From the NCBI GenBank assembly GCA_028015205.1, contig CM051508.1, positions 19,920,001 through 19,984,000 on the forward strand: a stretch of DNA of 64,000 nucleotides, read 5' to 3'. Each line of letters starts with the position of its first letter. The first letter of the stretch is position 1. The notes under the pieces were generated by a model. The model did not search any database. It saw only the letters and a list, made by a program, of their open reading frames with translations, and was not told where the DNA came from. Shown here piece by piece: positions 1 through 10,189 of this stretch. Both the position numbers and the translations under genes were made by a program. Origin of the DNA: Mytilisepta virgata (Eukaryota; Mollusca; Bivalvia; Mytilida; Mytilidae).

Positions 1-51
1 ACAAATTTTGGGCGATCTAAAACTTTACAGAGCAGGTTCAAATGCCGGAAT

Positions 52-55
<4 letters not shown>

Positions 56-91
<36 letters not shown>

Positions 92-200
92 AATGCACGA
101 GGAAAGTACTCCTTAGTTTAAACCAATTAGTTATAACAATACAATTTTGAAGACAAATTTGATGGTCAGTATCGAGACGGTAGCAAATGATTTGGAGATA
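56..200 (+). repeat. Poly-A run plus fragment of dispersed repeat R1
   Basis: A 35-base A homopolymer (56-90) is followed by a piece of the dispersed repeat I call R1. It is recognisable by the stretches 'actccttagttt' and 'cagtatcgagacggtagca', which match the middle of better copies near 28.1 and 30.7 kb. Diverged and partial. Confidence 0.5.
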
Positions 201-540
201 TAACAACGACCAACAGGATAGCACCATTTCAATGGTGAAAATAAACATTTTGTGATGTTCGTTTTGATGAAATATACGGGTATTTTGACAAGTTGTACAA
301 AATTCAAATATTTGAATTTTCCCCCAGTAAAATATACTATCGGTGTTTATGTACCTTGGTGCAATTCAATTGACTAAAATTTTACAATTGAATGAAACAG
401 GATAAGATTTATTAAGTAACATTGTATTACTCAGTCAATATATACCAGGTATGTAGACATTATATATTGTAAAGATTAAGTTTATCGCAAAAGAAGTACC
501 TTCAAAATATCAATCCGCTTGCCGAAGTTAGATTACAGGT
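201..540. other. No feature seen
   Basis: AT-rich sequence with frequent stops in all frames. I see no splice-framed exon or repeat here. Confidence 0.4.
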
Positions 541-554
541 TTTGTATTAGCGCA

Positions 555-790
555 TGATTTTCTAATTTTCGATTCAGCTGTACGACGTAATGTCGTCTCG
601 TAGTAAAACGATTGACAAGTGGGTTACCAAATCTTGACTAAAGGGTAGATAGTAAACAGTACGTGCTATATACGACAGGCATTTTCTGGTAATCTCAATT
701 TACCGTCAGATAAATTTAGAACTTCACCCAGGAGAATTTTTGTAGGAATTGTTTTTCACGCCCATAATAAAACTCGGTCAATAAGTCTTT
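555..790. repeat. Diverged copy of the block upstream of C1q gene A
   Basis: This block aligns by eye with 6130-6350, with shared islands such as 'accaaatcttga', 'gtgctatat', 'agtaatct' or 'ggtaatct', and 'cacgcccata' or 'catgcccata'. The second copy lies just upstream of C1q gene A and holds its possible TATA box. The copy here has no recognisable C1q exon beside it. It may be the remnant 5' end of a duplicated gene or an unnamed interspersed repeat. Confidence 0.45.
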
Positions 791-799
791 TACATAGCC

Positions 800-1830
800 T
801 TGTATAAACGTACGTTTGATTTCTCTACCCTCTATACCACCATTCCTCATTCACAACTGAAGGAGAAGTTGAAAGATCTAATCCATCGATGCTTTCAAAA
901 TAAAAATGACAACAGCAGATACACATGCCTTGTCATTGGTGGGGATAGATCATGCTTTGTTAAAGGCCACTGTAAATCTGACAAGGAATATGCAGAGGAC
1001 GAAATTGTCCTGATGGTTGGATTTTTGATCGACGACGTATTTGTTCAATTTGGTGGACGTGTTTTCCAACAGACGTTTGGCATTCCTATGGGTACTCCTG
1101 GCCGACTTGTTCCTTTACTACATGAGGCAGACTTCCTTCACGGGAAGAATTTAGCCCGTAGCTTTAGTTTCAGCTTCATCTACATAGATAATGCTTTATC
1201 GCTCAACAATTCAAAACTTTACGACAAACGGTATGACTTTGACTTTCCAATCGTCAACTTCCCATTTTTGAGCAGCAATATTGCAGAAGCGGGGGCGTAT
1301 GGAGTATATATTTCACAACTCATATGTTATTCCAGAGCTTGTGACATATACATTGACTTCCTGGACAGAGCAGGGCTACTGACAGAAGAGTTGCTCAGAC
1401 AGGTGTATGTTGCTTCCAAGTTGGAGTCATCCTTATTAAAGTTTTATGGACGTCATCAGGACTTGGTTGACAGGTATGAAAAAATCGTTTCCCACAGAAA
1501 GTGGACCTGTTCAATTGATGTTATCCTTTCCTCATACCGGATTTGACATGGGCAGCATGGCGGGTGTCCTGCAGGAAGCTTACTCTTCCGGAGCACCTGA
1601 GTCTACCCCCGGTTTTTTTGTGAGGTCCATGTTGTTCATATATTTTTACTTTTTAATTGTAGTGCATGTATTGTTTTGGTCTTGTCTTCTTTGTTCTCCG
1701 GAGTTTGTCAGTTGTTTCGATTTTTCCCTCCTTCGAATATCCCTTTGGTATTTCTTGACTTTACTTAACACTGAAGACATCACTGAAGAAAATGCTGAGC
1801 CTCAGAGTGGTTGAAGAATCGAAGATTGCA
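800..1830 (+). pseudogene. Decayed reverse transcriptase of a retroelement
   Basis: A 248-codon open frame with RT motifs in order: an N-terminal FDFSTLYTTIPH block, FGIPMGT at about residues 94-99, and YIDN at 128-131 where active relatives have YIDD, followed by LSLNN and later an LYDKR..NFPIVNFPF block. The YIDD aspartate is replaced by Asn, sequence after FGIPMGT is scrambled, and a segment between LSLNN and LYDKR is missing. There is no ATG; the frame opens with TTG. A second frame (1446-1814) continues the element's 3' region, whose tail ('gtctacccccgg', 'catgttgttcat') recurs near 31.8 kb and, reversed, near 3.3 kb. The motifs suggest a Penelope-like or related non-LTR element; that assignment is tentative. 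It is a dead copy. Confidence 0.75.
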
Positions 1831-2490
1831 TTTGATAAAGCAACCTTAAGGGTATACGTAAAGAAAATCGATCATAGAGCCAAAGAGAAGCAATCGTTAA
1901 GACATCTTATGCCGATCCAAGTCAAATCCGGTCCAGATTCTTAGTAGAATTTTAACGCACTCTGGAAAAGCTGGCATGGGTACTTGTTAATCCGGTTTAG
2001 CAATTGTTACATTCGGTAATAAAACCTATTTTATAATCCGGCAGTGCCTTTTGCACTTTAGGTTACTTTTTTTCTCGGTTTTATTGTAACGGAGATGTAG
2101 TGGTCAACGCCATTGTTACATATACGACCAGAGACTTAGTTCTTCTTTGGTAACATTTAAAAAAAAATAAATAAAATCTGATTTTATAATAATAGCCATC
2201 CTTTTGAACAAAAGTCAGAATTTAAATTTTTTTAAAAAAATTGTAAGAATCTTTATGTAACTCTACGCAATGGAAGAGGACTGACGGCAGTGGAGAAATC
2301 CAGCGTATGTGTAATGCACCAGAAGTGAACCATTGTCCGGCCAGTTTAAGTCCTTTTGGTTTCACTGCTCGCAATTTGTTGAAACGATACTTTCAAATGA
2401 AGTGTTAGTCATAAATGCGTATTGTGTGCAATAAATTTAGTATATACTGTTTTAAAAATTACAATCAATCTCGGAGGATATGTTCCACAA
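1831..2490. other. Intergenic, nothing recognised
   Basis: AT-rich spacer between the RT relic and the 3' end of C1q gene A. No exon, tRNA-like segment or clear inverted repeat was seen. Confidence 0.4.
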
Positions 2491-2553
2491 ACACCCCCAT
2501 CAGTATAGTTTGAATGGTTGGAAAGGAAGAAAAGGTAACAAAAACAGTACATG

Positions 2554-2563
2554 TTTATTTATT
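2554..2563 (-). terminator. Polyadenylation signals of C1q gene A
   Basis: Two overlapping AATAAA hexamers on the minus strand (TTTATT at 2554-2559 and 2558-2563 on the plus strand), about 25-35 bases downstream of the gene A stop codon. Confidence 0.6.
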
Positions 2564-2587
2564 GTCAAAATAATACCCGAGTAAAAT

Positions 2588-5500
2588 TTATCCGACAACA
2601 GGGAATTCTTCAAACACTGGTGAAACAAGGTACCCTGAAAATGTACAGTACACTTCGTCTGTAGCCCCATACATTGTTGTTCTGGCGCCATTTTTGGAAT
2701 CAACAGCCATTACTTTTACTTCGTCGCCTGAAAAAGAAAACAAAAAATCATATTAAAACAAAATTAGAAACTATGTAAAATCAACATGCTACTCTTTACT
2801 AGTTACAGTCCCAGCCTGGCGAAAGTTTAACAATAGCTGTCAAAAAGGCGTCAAACTGAAAGCAGTGGGGTCAGATAATTATGGTGAATTAGTGTTATTG
2901 TCCAACACTAACCTTCTGAGCTAGACGAATGGAGACAAAAACATGTACCAATACCAAGGGAGATTACAAACTACTGGAGAACTTCAACTAACCTTTAGAG
3001 ATATGAATGGCAACAGAGTTACCTCCCGCTGAATAGTCGTTAGCTGTATGTCCGTACACTGATACAACATAATGGTAGTTATGATAAAGCTGCAGCCATA
3101 CTGTTTTGTCCTACAAAAAAAGAAGTAATTTAATTCATTATATCAGTATGTAATTTACGAATGTAAGTGTGCATGCAGTCTTGCAGTGTCACAAAGAGGA
3201 CAAATATACCTAAGGAGCAAACCAAACAACACAATCCATCAGACAGACAAACCCGGGAAAACAAATGAAAAACCACAAGCACAACAAATAAACACTGAAA
3301 ACTAAAACACAATGAACAACACGAAGTATAAAAACCAGGTGTGACTCCGGTGCGCCGGAATGGTAAGCAGTCGCTGCTGAAGTTCAATCCGGTGTTAGTC
3401 ACAAATCGGTGGAGGTACATGAAATGTTACGACAATGGGAACAGGTCCAAGATCATCTAAGATATTGGAACACAATAACGGTCAATTCATGATGACGGCC
3501 GTAAAATTTCCTAAGTGATGACATCAACTTATCCTTGATAAAACCCTGATAAAATTCAAATAATGATTATCTACCATGACATTTCTGGTGTAAGTACTAT
3601 TTCCGAAGGCATAATCATTGGTTTATTTTCATATTTTTATAGATTGTTGATGCATATCAGATCAATTGCGGAAATGTCGGCAAAAAATCACAACAACAAC
3701 AAAGCGACAAGACAAGGGGGAAAGCCAACCAATCTTATTAAAATTAGATCTACTAATTGCTCCTCTCAGTCACTGTATGTAGCTCTAAAACACCCCATTT
3801 TACTTTCTGTTCTGATGACCTATTGAGAATCCACGAGTTTTATCCTCAGGCTAATGCCTTCGAAATTATGAAGGCTGAAATCTGATTGGCTGATTGGAAA
3901 GGTCATTAAAAGAGAAAGTAAAATTAGTAGATCTAATTTAAATTAGACTGAAAGCCAACAATACAAAAAAAAAAACAAAGACAAGACCAATCCTTACAGC
4001 ATACCAAAAAGACACAACAATAAAAGTACATCAATTGAAACTATACAGGAATAGTCATAATGGAGGATTTATGATTGAGCAGCTTTTTTTCGTATTGCCT
4101 CCCTAAAATATCGGCTTGTTAAAGCAGCATGTGATGGCTAAAACCTCCAAACAATTATATTTGTGGGTGACTTTTTATCTAGGAGTAGAAGCACACGTTC
4201 TTATGACATTAGGGCAAAATGTGTGTTGTGAAAAATATAGCAGAGAACAAACACGTGGATTTTAGCTAATTTGCCTTTTAAATAGCGTTTTTAATACTAA
4301 TGATTTAACCAAAATATGTCTAGAAAGCCTTTTTTGTACTTTTTGCGGAGATCAAGACATACCTTTCACGAAATCTCAAAGGTATCGACTCAAAAATTAA
4401 TATGTATCTAAAACTCATGTTATTTCAGTTTATAATTTTATTGCTGCTGTAAAGAAATCATGTAAAAAATTTGAATAAAATGAGCAAAACGTCGTATAAT
4501 TATTACCTGTTTTGAAAGTGCATTAAACTGGAATACATAAATACCACTTTGTGGACATCGGAAAACTCCGGAATTGCTATCGTATCCGGAACCAATGTTG
4601 GTAAATATTCTGTCGAATTTAACTGTCTCAGAATGTGTCAAGTTAACGTGACGAGTGAGCCCTGCCGAAAATGCCACTGCAGGTATATCACCTCCTGTAA
4701 AACAATACAGAATAAAATGCCTAGTTTCTGTTAAATAATTTATTTATTTTGTAAGGCCACACCAAATTATCTTTTGTTTTTTTTTTTTACTTTTGCTTTT
4801 GGGTGGCAAAAATAGCTGCGAGCGAGCGAAATTTTAATTTTAATTTTAATTTTTGTTCTTGAAAACTTCTTTTTCCGGGCGAAGATCAAATTTACGTGCA
4901 GCACAAATCTTTTGAAATAAAATATTGCAAAAAAAATCCCAATTTTTACAAATTTTAGGAGCGTGCAAACAATTTTTATTTTTATTTTCTTGAAAAATGA
5001 AGAATTTGGGGCGAATTTTAAGGATTTTTGCAAGTGAGGTGGCAAACAATTTTTCTTAAAATTTACATAGTCCAAAAATTAGAGTGGCAAAATCCACAGA
5101 ACTAAAGATCATTTTTGTGTGGCCTAAATGGTATGATAATAACATTTCATCCGGTACTTCTGAATATGCTGATAACTTACATGTACAAACATGTAATACA
5201 ATGTACCAAATGGTATAAAGTTGTTTGTAATATACGTTTATGTAGATAAATTCGTTATTCAAATATACTCTGAACTACAAGAAGGATGGAATTAAATATA
5301 TTACAGGTTTAAACTGAAGTTCCTAGGGTTTAATTGGTTCTGAGAAATCTACTTCAAATAATTTTAATGGTATGTTACAAAAGCCCAGAAGGATCATACG
5401 AGGTTGGAAATACGAAATTCGAGATTCAAAATCATAGTAGGAAATCCTAAATTCTATATCTTACAACTTTCGAAATACGAAATTGGAGATTCAATATCCA

Positions 5501-5988
5501 AATTTCGAAATCCAAGCTTAACGATTGTGCTGTCTTAAACATGATCATAATGTTATGCAAATGTCCAGAACAGTAGTTTCTTGAAAGGTTACAAAACACT
5601 AAGCAATGAAAATATAGATCCATCTCAGTGCTCTATAAATTCATCAAAATTCTTAGTTTTATGATTAATTCTACAGTAGAGTTGATATAGTTTCATTTTT
5701 TGTTACGAAAACATTTTATTTTTCTGATATCATTTCTTTTTTGTTATTGTCTGCAAGTTCTTGTGTGGATATTGGAAAATTGGTTGAAAATTGGTGAGGT
5801 AAAACTTCATTTAAATATATTTCGTCACAAGCATAAACCCAAATCTCGGCAGTTGTGAGGAACTTTCTGGAGCATTCGATCACCAGGAGTTCAGCTGATA
5901 GCGAGGAGAATATCACATGCAAGAAGACATACCAACCTTGCTGCATGGAAAATCCAAACAAACCCGCTAGAATTAGTAGAGTGATCAT
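2588..5988 (-). CDS. C1q gene A: secreted C1q-domain protein, 165 aa
   Basis: Four coding exons on the minus strand: 5988-5937, 4694-4507, 3110-2993 and 2727-2588, joined by GT/AG introns in phases 1, 0 and 1; all frames agree. The protein opens with a signal peptide (MITLLILAGLFGFSMQQG) and then a single C1q domain, about residues 23-155. Family landmarks are AVAFSAGLT (23-31), FDRIFTNIGSGY (44-55), SGVFRCPQSGIYVFQF (59-74), SAGGNSVAI (107-115) and the closing FSGYLVSP (149-156). There is no collagen stretch or coiled coil, so it is the signal-plus-globular type common in bivalves. Members of this family are secreted trimeric recognition proteins, often in haemolymph; a role in binding microbial or self ligands is inference. 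A splice acceptor lies just 5' of the ATG ('ttattacag'), so a 5' UTR exon must lie upstream. All family hallmarks are intact. Confidence 0.88.
3165..3420 (-). repeat. Retroelement 3' tail inside intron of gene A
   Basis: On the minus strand the text 'ccggcgcaccggagtc', 'acacctggttttta', 'gttgttcat' matches the tail of the RT relic at 1560-1640. It is a reversed 3' fragment in the intron between C1q exons 2 and 3. The 96-codon open frame across it is not a gene. Confidence 0.55.
3721..3959. mobile_element. 221-bp MITE with 9-bp target duplication
   Basis: The element (3730-3950) has imperfect terminal inverted repeats of about 27 bp around the core AAATTAGATCTACTAATT. It is flanked on both sides by AAAGCCAAC (3721-3729 and 3951-3959). 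A 9-bp duplication fits a Mutator-like element, or a hAT if one base is chance. Related, larger copies with the same right end lie at 45.86-46.06 and 46.95-47.19 kb. It sits in the intron between exons 2 and 3 of gene A. Confidence 0.7.
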
Positions 5989-6129
5989 CTTTACTGTAAT
6001 AAAACAAAAAAAGATGTTCGTTTGTGCTTTCTTTGTAGTATTATCGAGCACAAAATCAAACGAGTCGAAGTTAAATTTTATTGGTGGCGACCGGCGTTTA
6101 CAATACAACGGTTTTTATTAGCAGGTGCT

Positions 6130-6350
6130 CTTTACTATTTTCCGTTCAGCTCTACACTGCAATGACTTCTTGTAGTAAAATGTTTCACAGGTGAGTAACC
6201 AAATCTTGAAAAAAACAGCAAGTGCTATATTCAACAAGTCTTTTATAGTAATCTTCGTGATCTTGTCTGCTTGCCAAAAAATTTAATACGTCACTCAGGT
6301 GACTTTTTGCAGTATTTTTTTCATGCCCATACTTTTAATAGATAGTTTTG
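6130..6350. repeat. Second copy of the 555-790 block, upstream of gene A
   Basis: Aligned with 555-790 through shared islands ('accaaatcttga', 'gtgctatat', 'catgcccata'). It lies about 140-360 bases upstream of the gene A start codon on the minus strand, so it may hold promoter or 5' UTR sequence. Confidence 0.45.
6240..6248 (-). promoter_or_regulatory. Possible TATA box of C1q gene A
   Basis: CTATAAAAG on the minus strand, about 250 bases upstream of the gene A ATG. A 5' UTR exon starting some 30 bases downstream would still have to splice to the acceptor just before the ATG. The diverged copy near 700 lacks a clean TATA. Confidence 0.3.
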
Positions 6351-6699
6351 CATACTAATTTAATAAAATGGTGTTAAAGGACAAATGTATGACAAAACTT
6401 GTTCTTATTGATATACAGTACCGAATCCCCAGCTGCGCTAGAAGTAATATATATATAGTTATGTAATCACTTTATATAGTAATCAGATATATCGTATTTT
6501 GGGGAAGTATTTGCGAAAAATTTTCATCATGTTTACTTTATGTGACGAAATATCTCCACTACAAAAAGGATGATTCATGAAACGAGTGAGTAATATGGAG
6601 TGCCGAAAAATGTTTTGAAAAGGCGCCAGCGAAAAAAAACATTTTGTGGAAATTCACCTAGGCCAGAGGAAAGATTCAAAATATGAAACCTATGATTCT

Positions 6700-6965
6700 G
6701 CTATAGGTATAATAATGCATAAAAATTAGTATGACAGATCAGCATAACAATGAATATTGGTACATATTGGTAAGAGAAATACCAAAGCAACAAAACAGCG
6801 GGAAAAGTCCACAAACTCGAATTCCATGGAAAAGACAAAGTCAGAAGAATGGAGCACAACAAACAAACGCTACAAGGATACATGTAAAACAAAAAAGAAC
6901 ATAATTTTATAATAAACTCAACAAATCTAGAACACAACAGCATAGAAACTAAAGCGGTAGCAATG
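6700..6965 (-). repeat. Retroelement tail-like fragment
   Basis: Read on the minus strand, this matches 49556-49770 through 'gactttgtcttttcc', 'gaattcgagtttgtgg' and 'ctgttttgt'. Both resemble the downstream tails of the RT relics. The predicted frame across it is rich in Leu, Phe and Cys and is not a gene. Confidence 0.5.
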
Positions 6966-6999
6966 TGAACTGTCATTAAAAACCGGGAGTAACCTTCCG

Positions 7000-7735
7000 T
7001 TATGCATCAATGCTTGTGATCCATTTCATACTATTCAGCTGTTGTGTTGTTTTGTTTAACTCAAAAACATCATAAAATCGAAATTTCCAGATTTGTTATA
7101 ATTTAAAGAACTTTTCATTAAAATAATTCTGAATATCTCAGTTTAAACGATAAATGGGATTAGCAGAGAGCAAGCCTCGATCGAAAATGAACATCAACTC
7201 TTATGATTCCGAAGAGGTTTGTCTTAAATGCACAAAATCGAAAATATCTAATACATATATATACATGTAGTACAGTGAAAGTCGACAATATTTTGCTGTT
7301 GCCTAACATTTTCCTTATATGTCTTTAAAGCTTAGTATAATAAATTTTAAATTTAAACAACGAAAAATTGTTAAAATATATAAGATAGCAGACATAAGCT
7401 TACCGTCTTGTTGTTCCTGATAGTAATCTTTGGCCAGAACAGATGGTGACTCTCACAAAAGGTCATGGCATATTACTGTGTAGGTGATAAAAGATAAGAA
7501 ACAAATTTGAACAGCTTACAAGAATTGATTTTCAAAGGTAGGTTACTATTATATTTTTTTATTTTCAAGAAAAACAACAATATACAAGCTCTCTTTGCTT
7601 ACAGATTGTATTATATTGTGATATTGAACGGAATTTGTTTTCCTGAACAGCACCACAGTCAAACTTTACGTTATAAAGCTTTTCTCTTAAATGCATCTGT
7701 GTGTTTGTTTATTCCACATTGGCTAGAGGTATAGA
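7000..7735. other. Intergenic, nothing recognised
   Basis: AT-rich spacer. The 75-codon open frame at 7507-7734 has no signal peptide, domain or splice context that supports it. Confidence 0.35.
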
Positions 7736-7739
7736 GGGA

Positions 7740-8025
7740 GGGTTGAGATCTCACAAAACATTTTTAACCCCATCACATTTTTGCGCCTGTCCCAAGTTAG
7801 GAACCTCTAGCCTTTGTTAGTCTTGTGTGTTTTTTTTAATTTTGGTTCATTTGTATGTTTCGGAGTTTAGTGTGGTGTCCATTTCGCTGAACTAGTATGC
7901 ATTATTGTTTAGGGGCCAGCTGAAGCCCGCCTTCGGGTGCGGGAGTTTATCGCTACGTTGAAGACCCATTGGTAGCCTTAGGCTGTTTTCTGCTCTATGT
8001 TTCCCCGTTTCCATTGTCTATTCTA
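7740..8025 (+). repeat. Retroelement 3' tail, copy 1
   Basis: Contains 'gcctgtcccaagttagga', 'cctctagcctttgttagtc', 'ggccagctgaagcc' and 'tttccccgtttccattg'. The same order of segments occurs at 29050-29335, a short end is at 45485-45560, and a reversed end is at 31845-31900. From memory this is the downstream part of an abundant mussel retroelement; that is knowledge, not shown here. Confidence 0.6.
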
Positions 8026-8374
8026 TTCGTAGAAACTGAAGCATATATTAGGTAATGTCCGATTCATAATAATTTAGGACGAAATTTCTTTTGAACCAGT
8101 TCCCAAATGCAAAACTTGTCCCTTGTCTCTATGACATTTTGACGAGGGTTTTCTTTCTACTTAGATATAGTATAACAATTTATCCTGTAATTGGCCCATT
8201 TACTAGCCGAATAAAAGGTATCGAATATTATTTTTTTCTATATTCGTCTAGTAACATAATATCATCTTCTGGTACCCTTGTCTTCATTGCAATGAAAGTC
8301 TGTATTGTGTTCTGGTTCACTGTGTTTATGACGTCATGTTCTCTCTATTGGCTATATATATACAATACACAGTC

Positions 8375-8748
8375 ATTGTAGGAAAATATAAAATGTATTT
8401 TGGCGAGCTTTAGAAACATGAGAAAAAGTGCGCTTTAGTGAGCCTTTTCACAATGTTTCGCAGCGAGCCTAAATAAATTTTATACTTTCCGACAATGATT
8501 TTGTATTGTCTTTATCCTGCAATCCCCTTTAGATGCGTAAAATGCCTTAAAATTACGTTTGAAGTTGAAATTCAACTGCAGTGAAAACGCGGGAAACGCC
8601 ACGACGTCATCTGGTACATTCACTACGCTCCTCGCGCTCTTCATGTAAACACGTACCAGTAGACTTTATTAGGTCATTGACCTAATACGACTAAAGTTTA
8701 TTCTACCCCTTTTATTAGACCGGAAATGGCTTGATTGCAGGATAAAAG
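8375..8748. repeat. Two small inverted-repeat units side by side
   Basis: First pair: ATTGTAGGAAAATATAAAAT near 8376 against ATTTTATACTTTCCGACAAT near 8480, 20-bp arms with a few mismatches. Second pair: TTTATCCTGCAATC (8511) against GATTGCAGGATAAA (8733), bounding about 235 bp. Both look like small non-autonomous DNA elements. Target duplications are not clear. Confidence 0.45.
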
Positions 8749-9010
8749 TAAGTAAATATGGAAAAAATGGTTCATTCAGTTAGCGTGGTATTCGGCCTTG
8801 AACACAACTGACAAATTTATAAGTCAAGTTAGTATGCATTTCTTTACGCATAGAATATGGTATATTGAGAATATTCATTACATTGATCATTTTTGTTTTT
8901 CAATGTTGTTGGTACGAGAGTTCTGGAAAAGGGTTTATTCGGAAAAGAGCTGAAACGTATTTGATTCCCGATTTTGGTTCCAGTTTTATCAATTTTAATT
9001 TAAAAAAAAA

Positions 9011-9275
9011 TAGGTGGTACCGAACACTACAGAGAGATAACTCTTAAAATTCACCAGAGCGTTTTAATCAAATTTAATAAGTAAAGAGAAAGATCAAAAT
9101 TGATGTTTGCCAAACTGCTATATATTCGATGAAATTATTCCCGTCAAGTGTGAAATTCTATTTACTAAAAAAATAAACATTTATGTCAAGAGGTCAAAGT
9201 AAATATTTCCTAAAAATTTTATGAAAATTAAACGAGCCAAATTTATTTCAGTCAAGGTGTTGGGTACCACCTTAA
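9011..9275. mobile_element. MITE T1, copy 1 (piggyBac-like ends)
   Basis: About 265 bp, bounded by inverted repeats GGTGGTACCGAACAC and GTGTTGGGTACCACC. It is collinear with 43796-44057, sharing interior text such as 'cagagcgttttaatcaaatt' and 'aaaattaaacgagccaaatt'. The right end is followed by TTAA; the left TTAA has been lost. Confidence 0.75.
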
Positions 9276-9848
9276 CATCGAAAATTTTAACATTTGACGT
9301 CTGTATTAGCAAAGTTCGGCTTCAAGTTAAAATCTTCAGTGTATTTGATATTTGATACATTGATACAAGTACATACCTTTCAAAATGTATTCACTGGTTT
9401 CCATTTGCCAATAATAAAACGTATGACAAAATACCAAAATAAATTTGATGCACTGTATGGCCATTTCGTTGACTGACAACTCATCAGCAGTGCTCGAGAT
9501 CAAAATATTGGAAGACCGGTTAAAGATATAATGATGAATTAATAAGCACAACCATCAAATATCAAAACAATTAAAACAAACAGGTATCCAAACTCAGCTA
9601 AGGGTTACCTTTGAATAAGTTTTTTGTTGGTTTGATTTGTGTTATTGGGGTTTACTAGTGGTCATTTCCTGAGCAATTGACTACATGCAGACGGACAGTT
9701 GTTGGTGGAGGACGACGTAGTACGTGTAAAGAAAAACCGACCTAAGACAGGTTCCCTGTTTCACAAACATTCATACAACAACGATTGAGACTGGTTCCAA
9801 GACAGCAGTAGATTTGATTGGTTGATTGAAAACACAATTGTCATGTTT

Positions 9849-10151
9849 TTAATCTGTCTTTACACTGTATACATGTATATCTTTGTGAACATTCTGAACA
9901 ATTTGTGTAGCGTATCTTCCTGTTTTAATTTCCTCAAGAGCTGGTCCCCAGTTACATTGTAGGTCTTGATAATAAAAATCTTTAAAGAAGTAGAGCCATT
10001 GTGGCCTGTATTTTTTCACTTCTAGGGTCATTTTGAAAAATTCTAAATTTCTATGGGCATTGTCTGGTATGGTATCTAAAGATTTGCTTATAATAAATAG
10101 CAAATAAGCTACCAAAAATGTTTCTGCATTTTGATCATTTAGTTTTCTACA
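9849..10151 (-). CDS. Unrecognised protein-like open frame
   Basis: An open stretch of 100 codons from just after an in-frame TAG to a TGA at 9849-9851 on the minus strand. Composition is unusually protein-like for this AT-rich window: balanced charges, and motifs such as TIPDNAHRNLEFF, KYRPQWLYFFKDFY and GPALEEIKTGRYATQIVQNV. I do not recognise the family. It lies head-to-head with, and just 5' of, gene B's signal-peptide exon. It could be a terminal exon of a minus-strand gene, a pseudogene fragment or transposon-derived. No partner exons or poly-A signal were identified. Confidence 0.3.
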   Translation of the reverse strand, partial: CRKLNDQNAETFLVAYLLFIISKSLDTIPDNAHRNLEFFKMTLEVKKYRPQWLYFFKDFYYQDLQCNWGPALEEIKTGRYATQIVQNVHKDIHVYSVKTD

Positions 10152-10189
10152 CTATGGGATAAAAATTGCTATAGAATTTTTTTTTTCAG

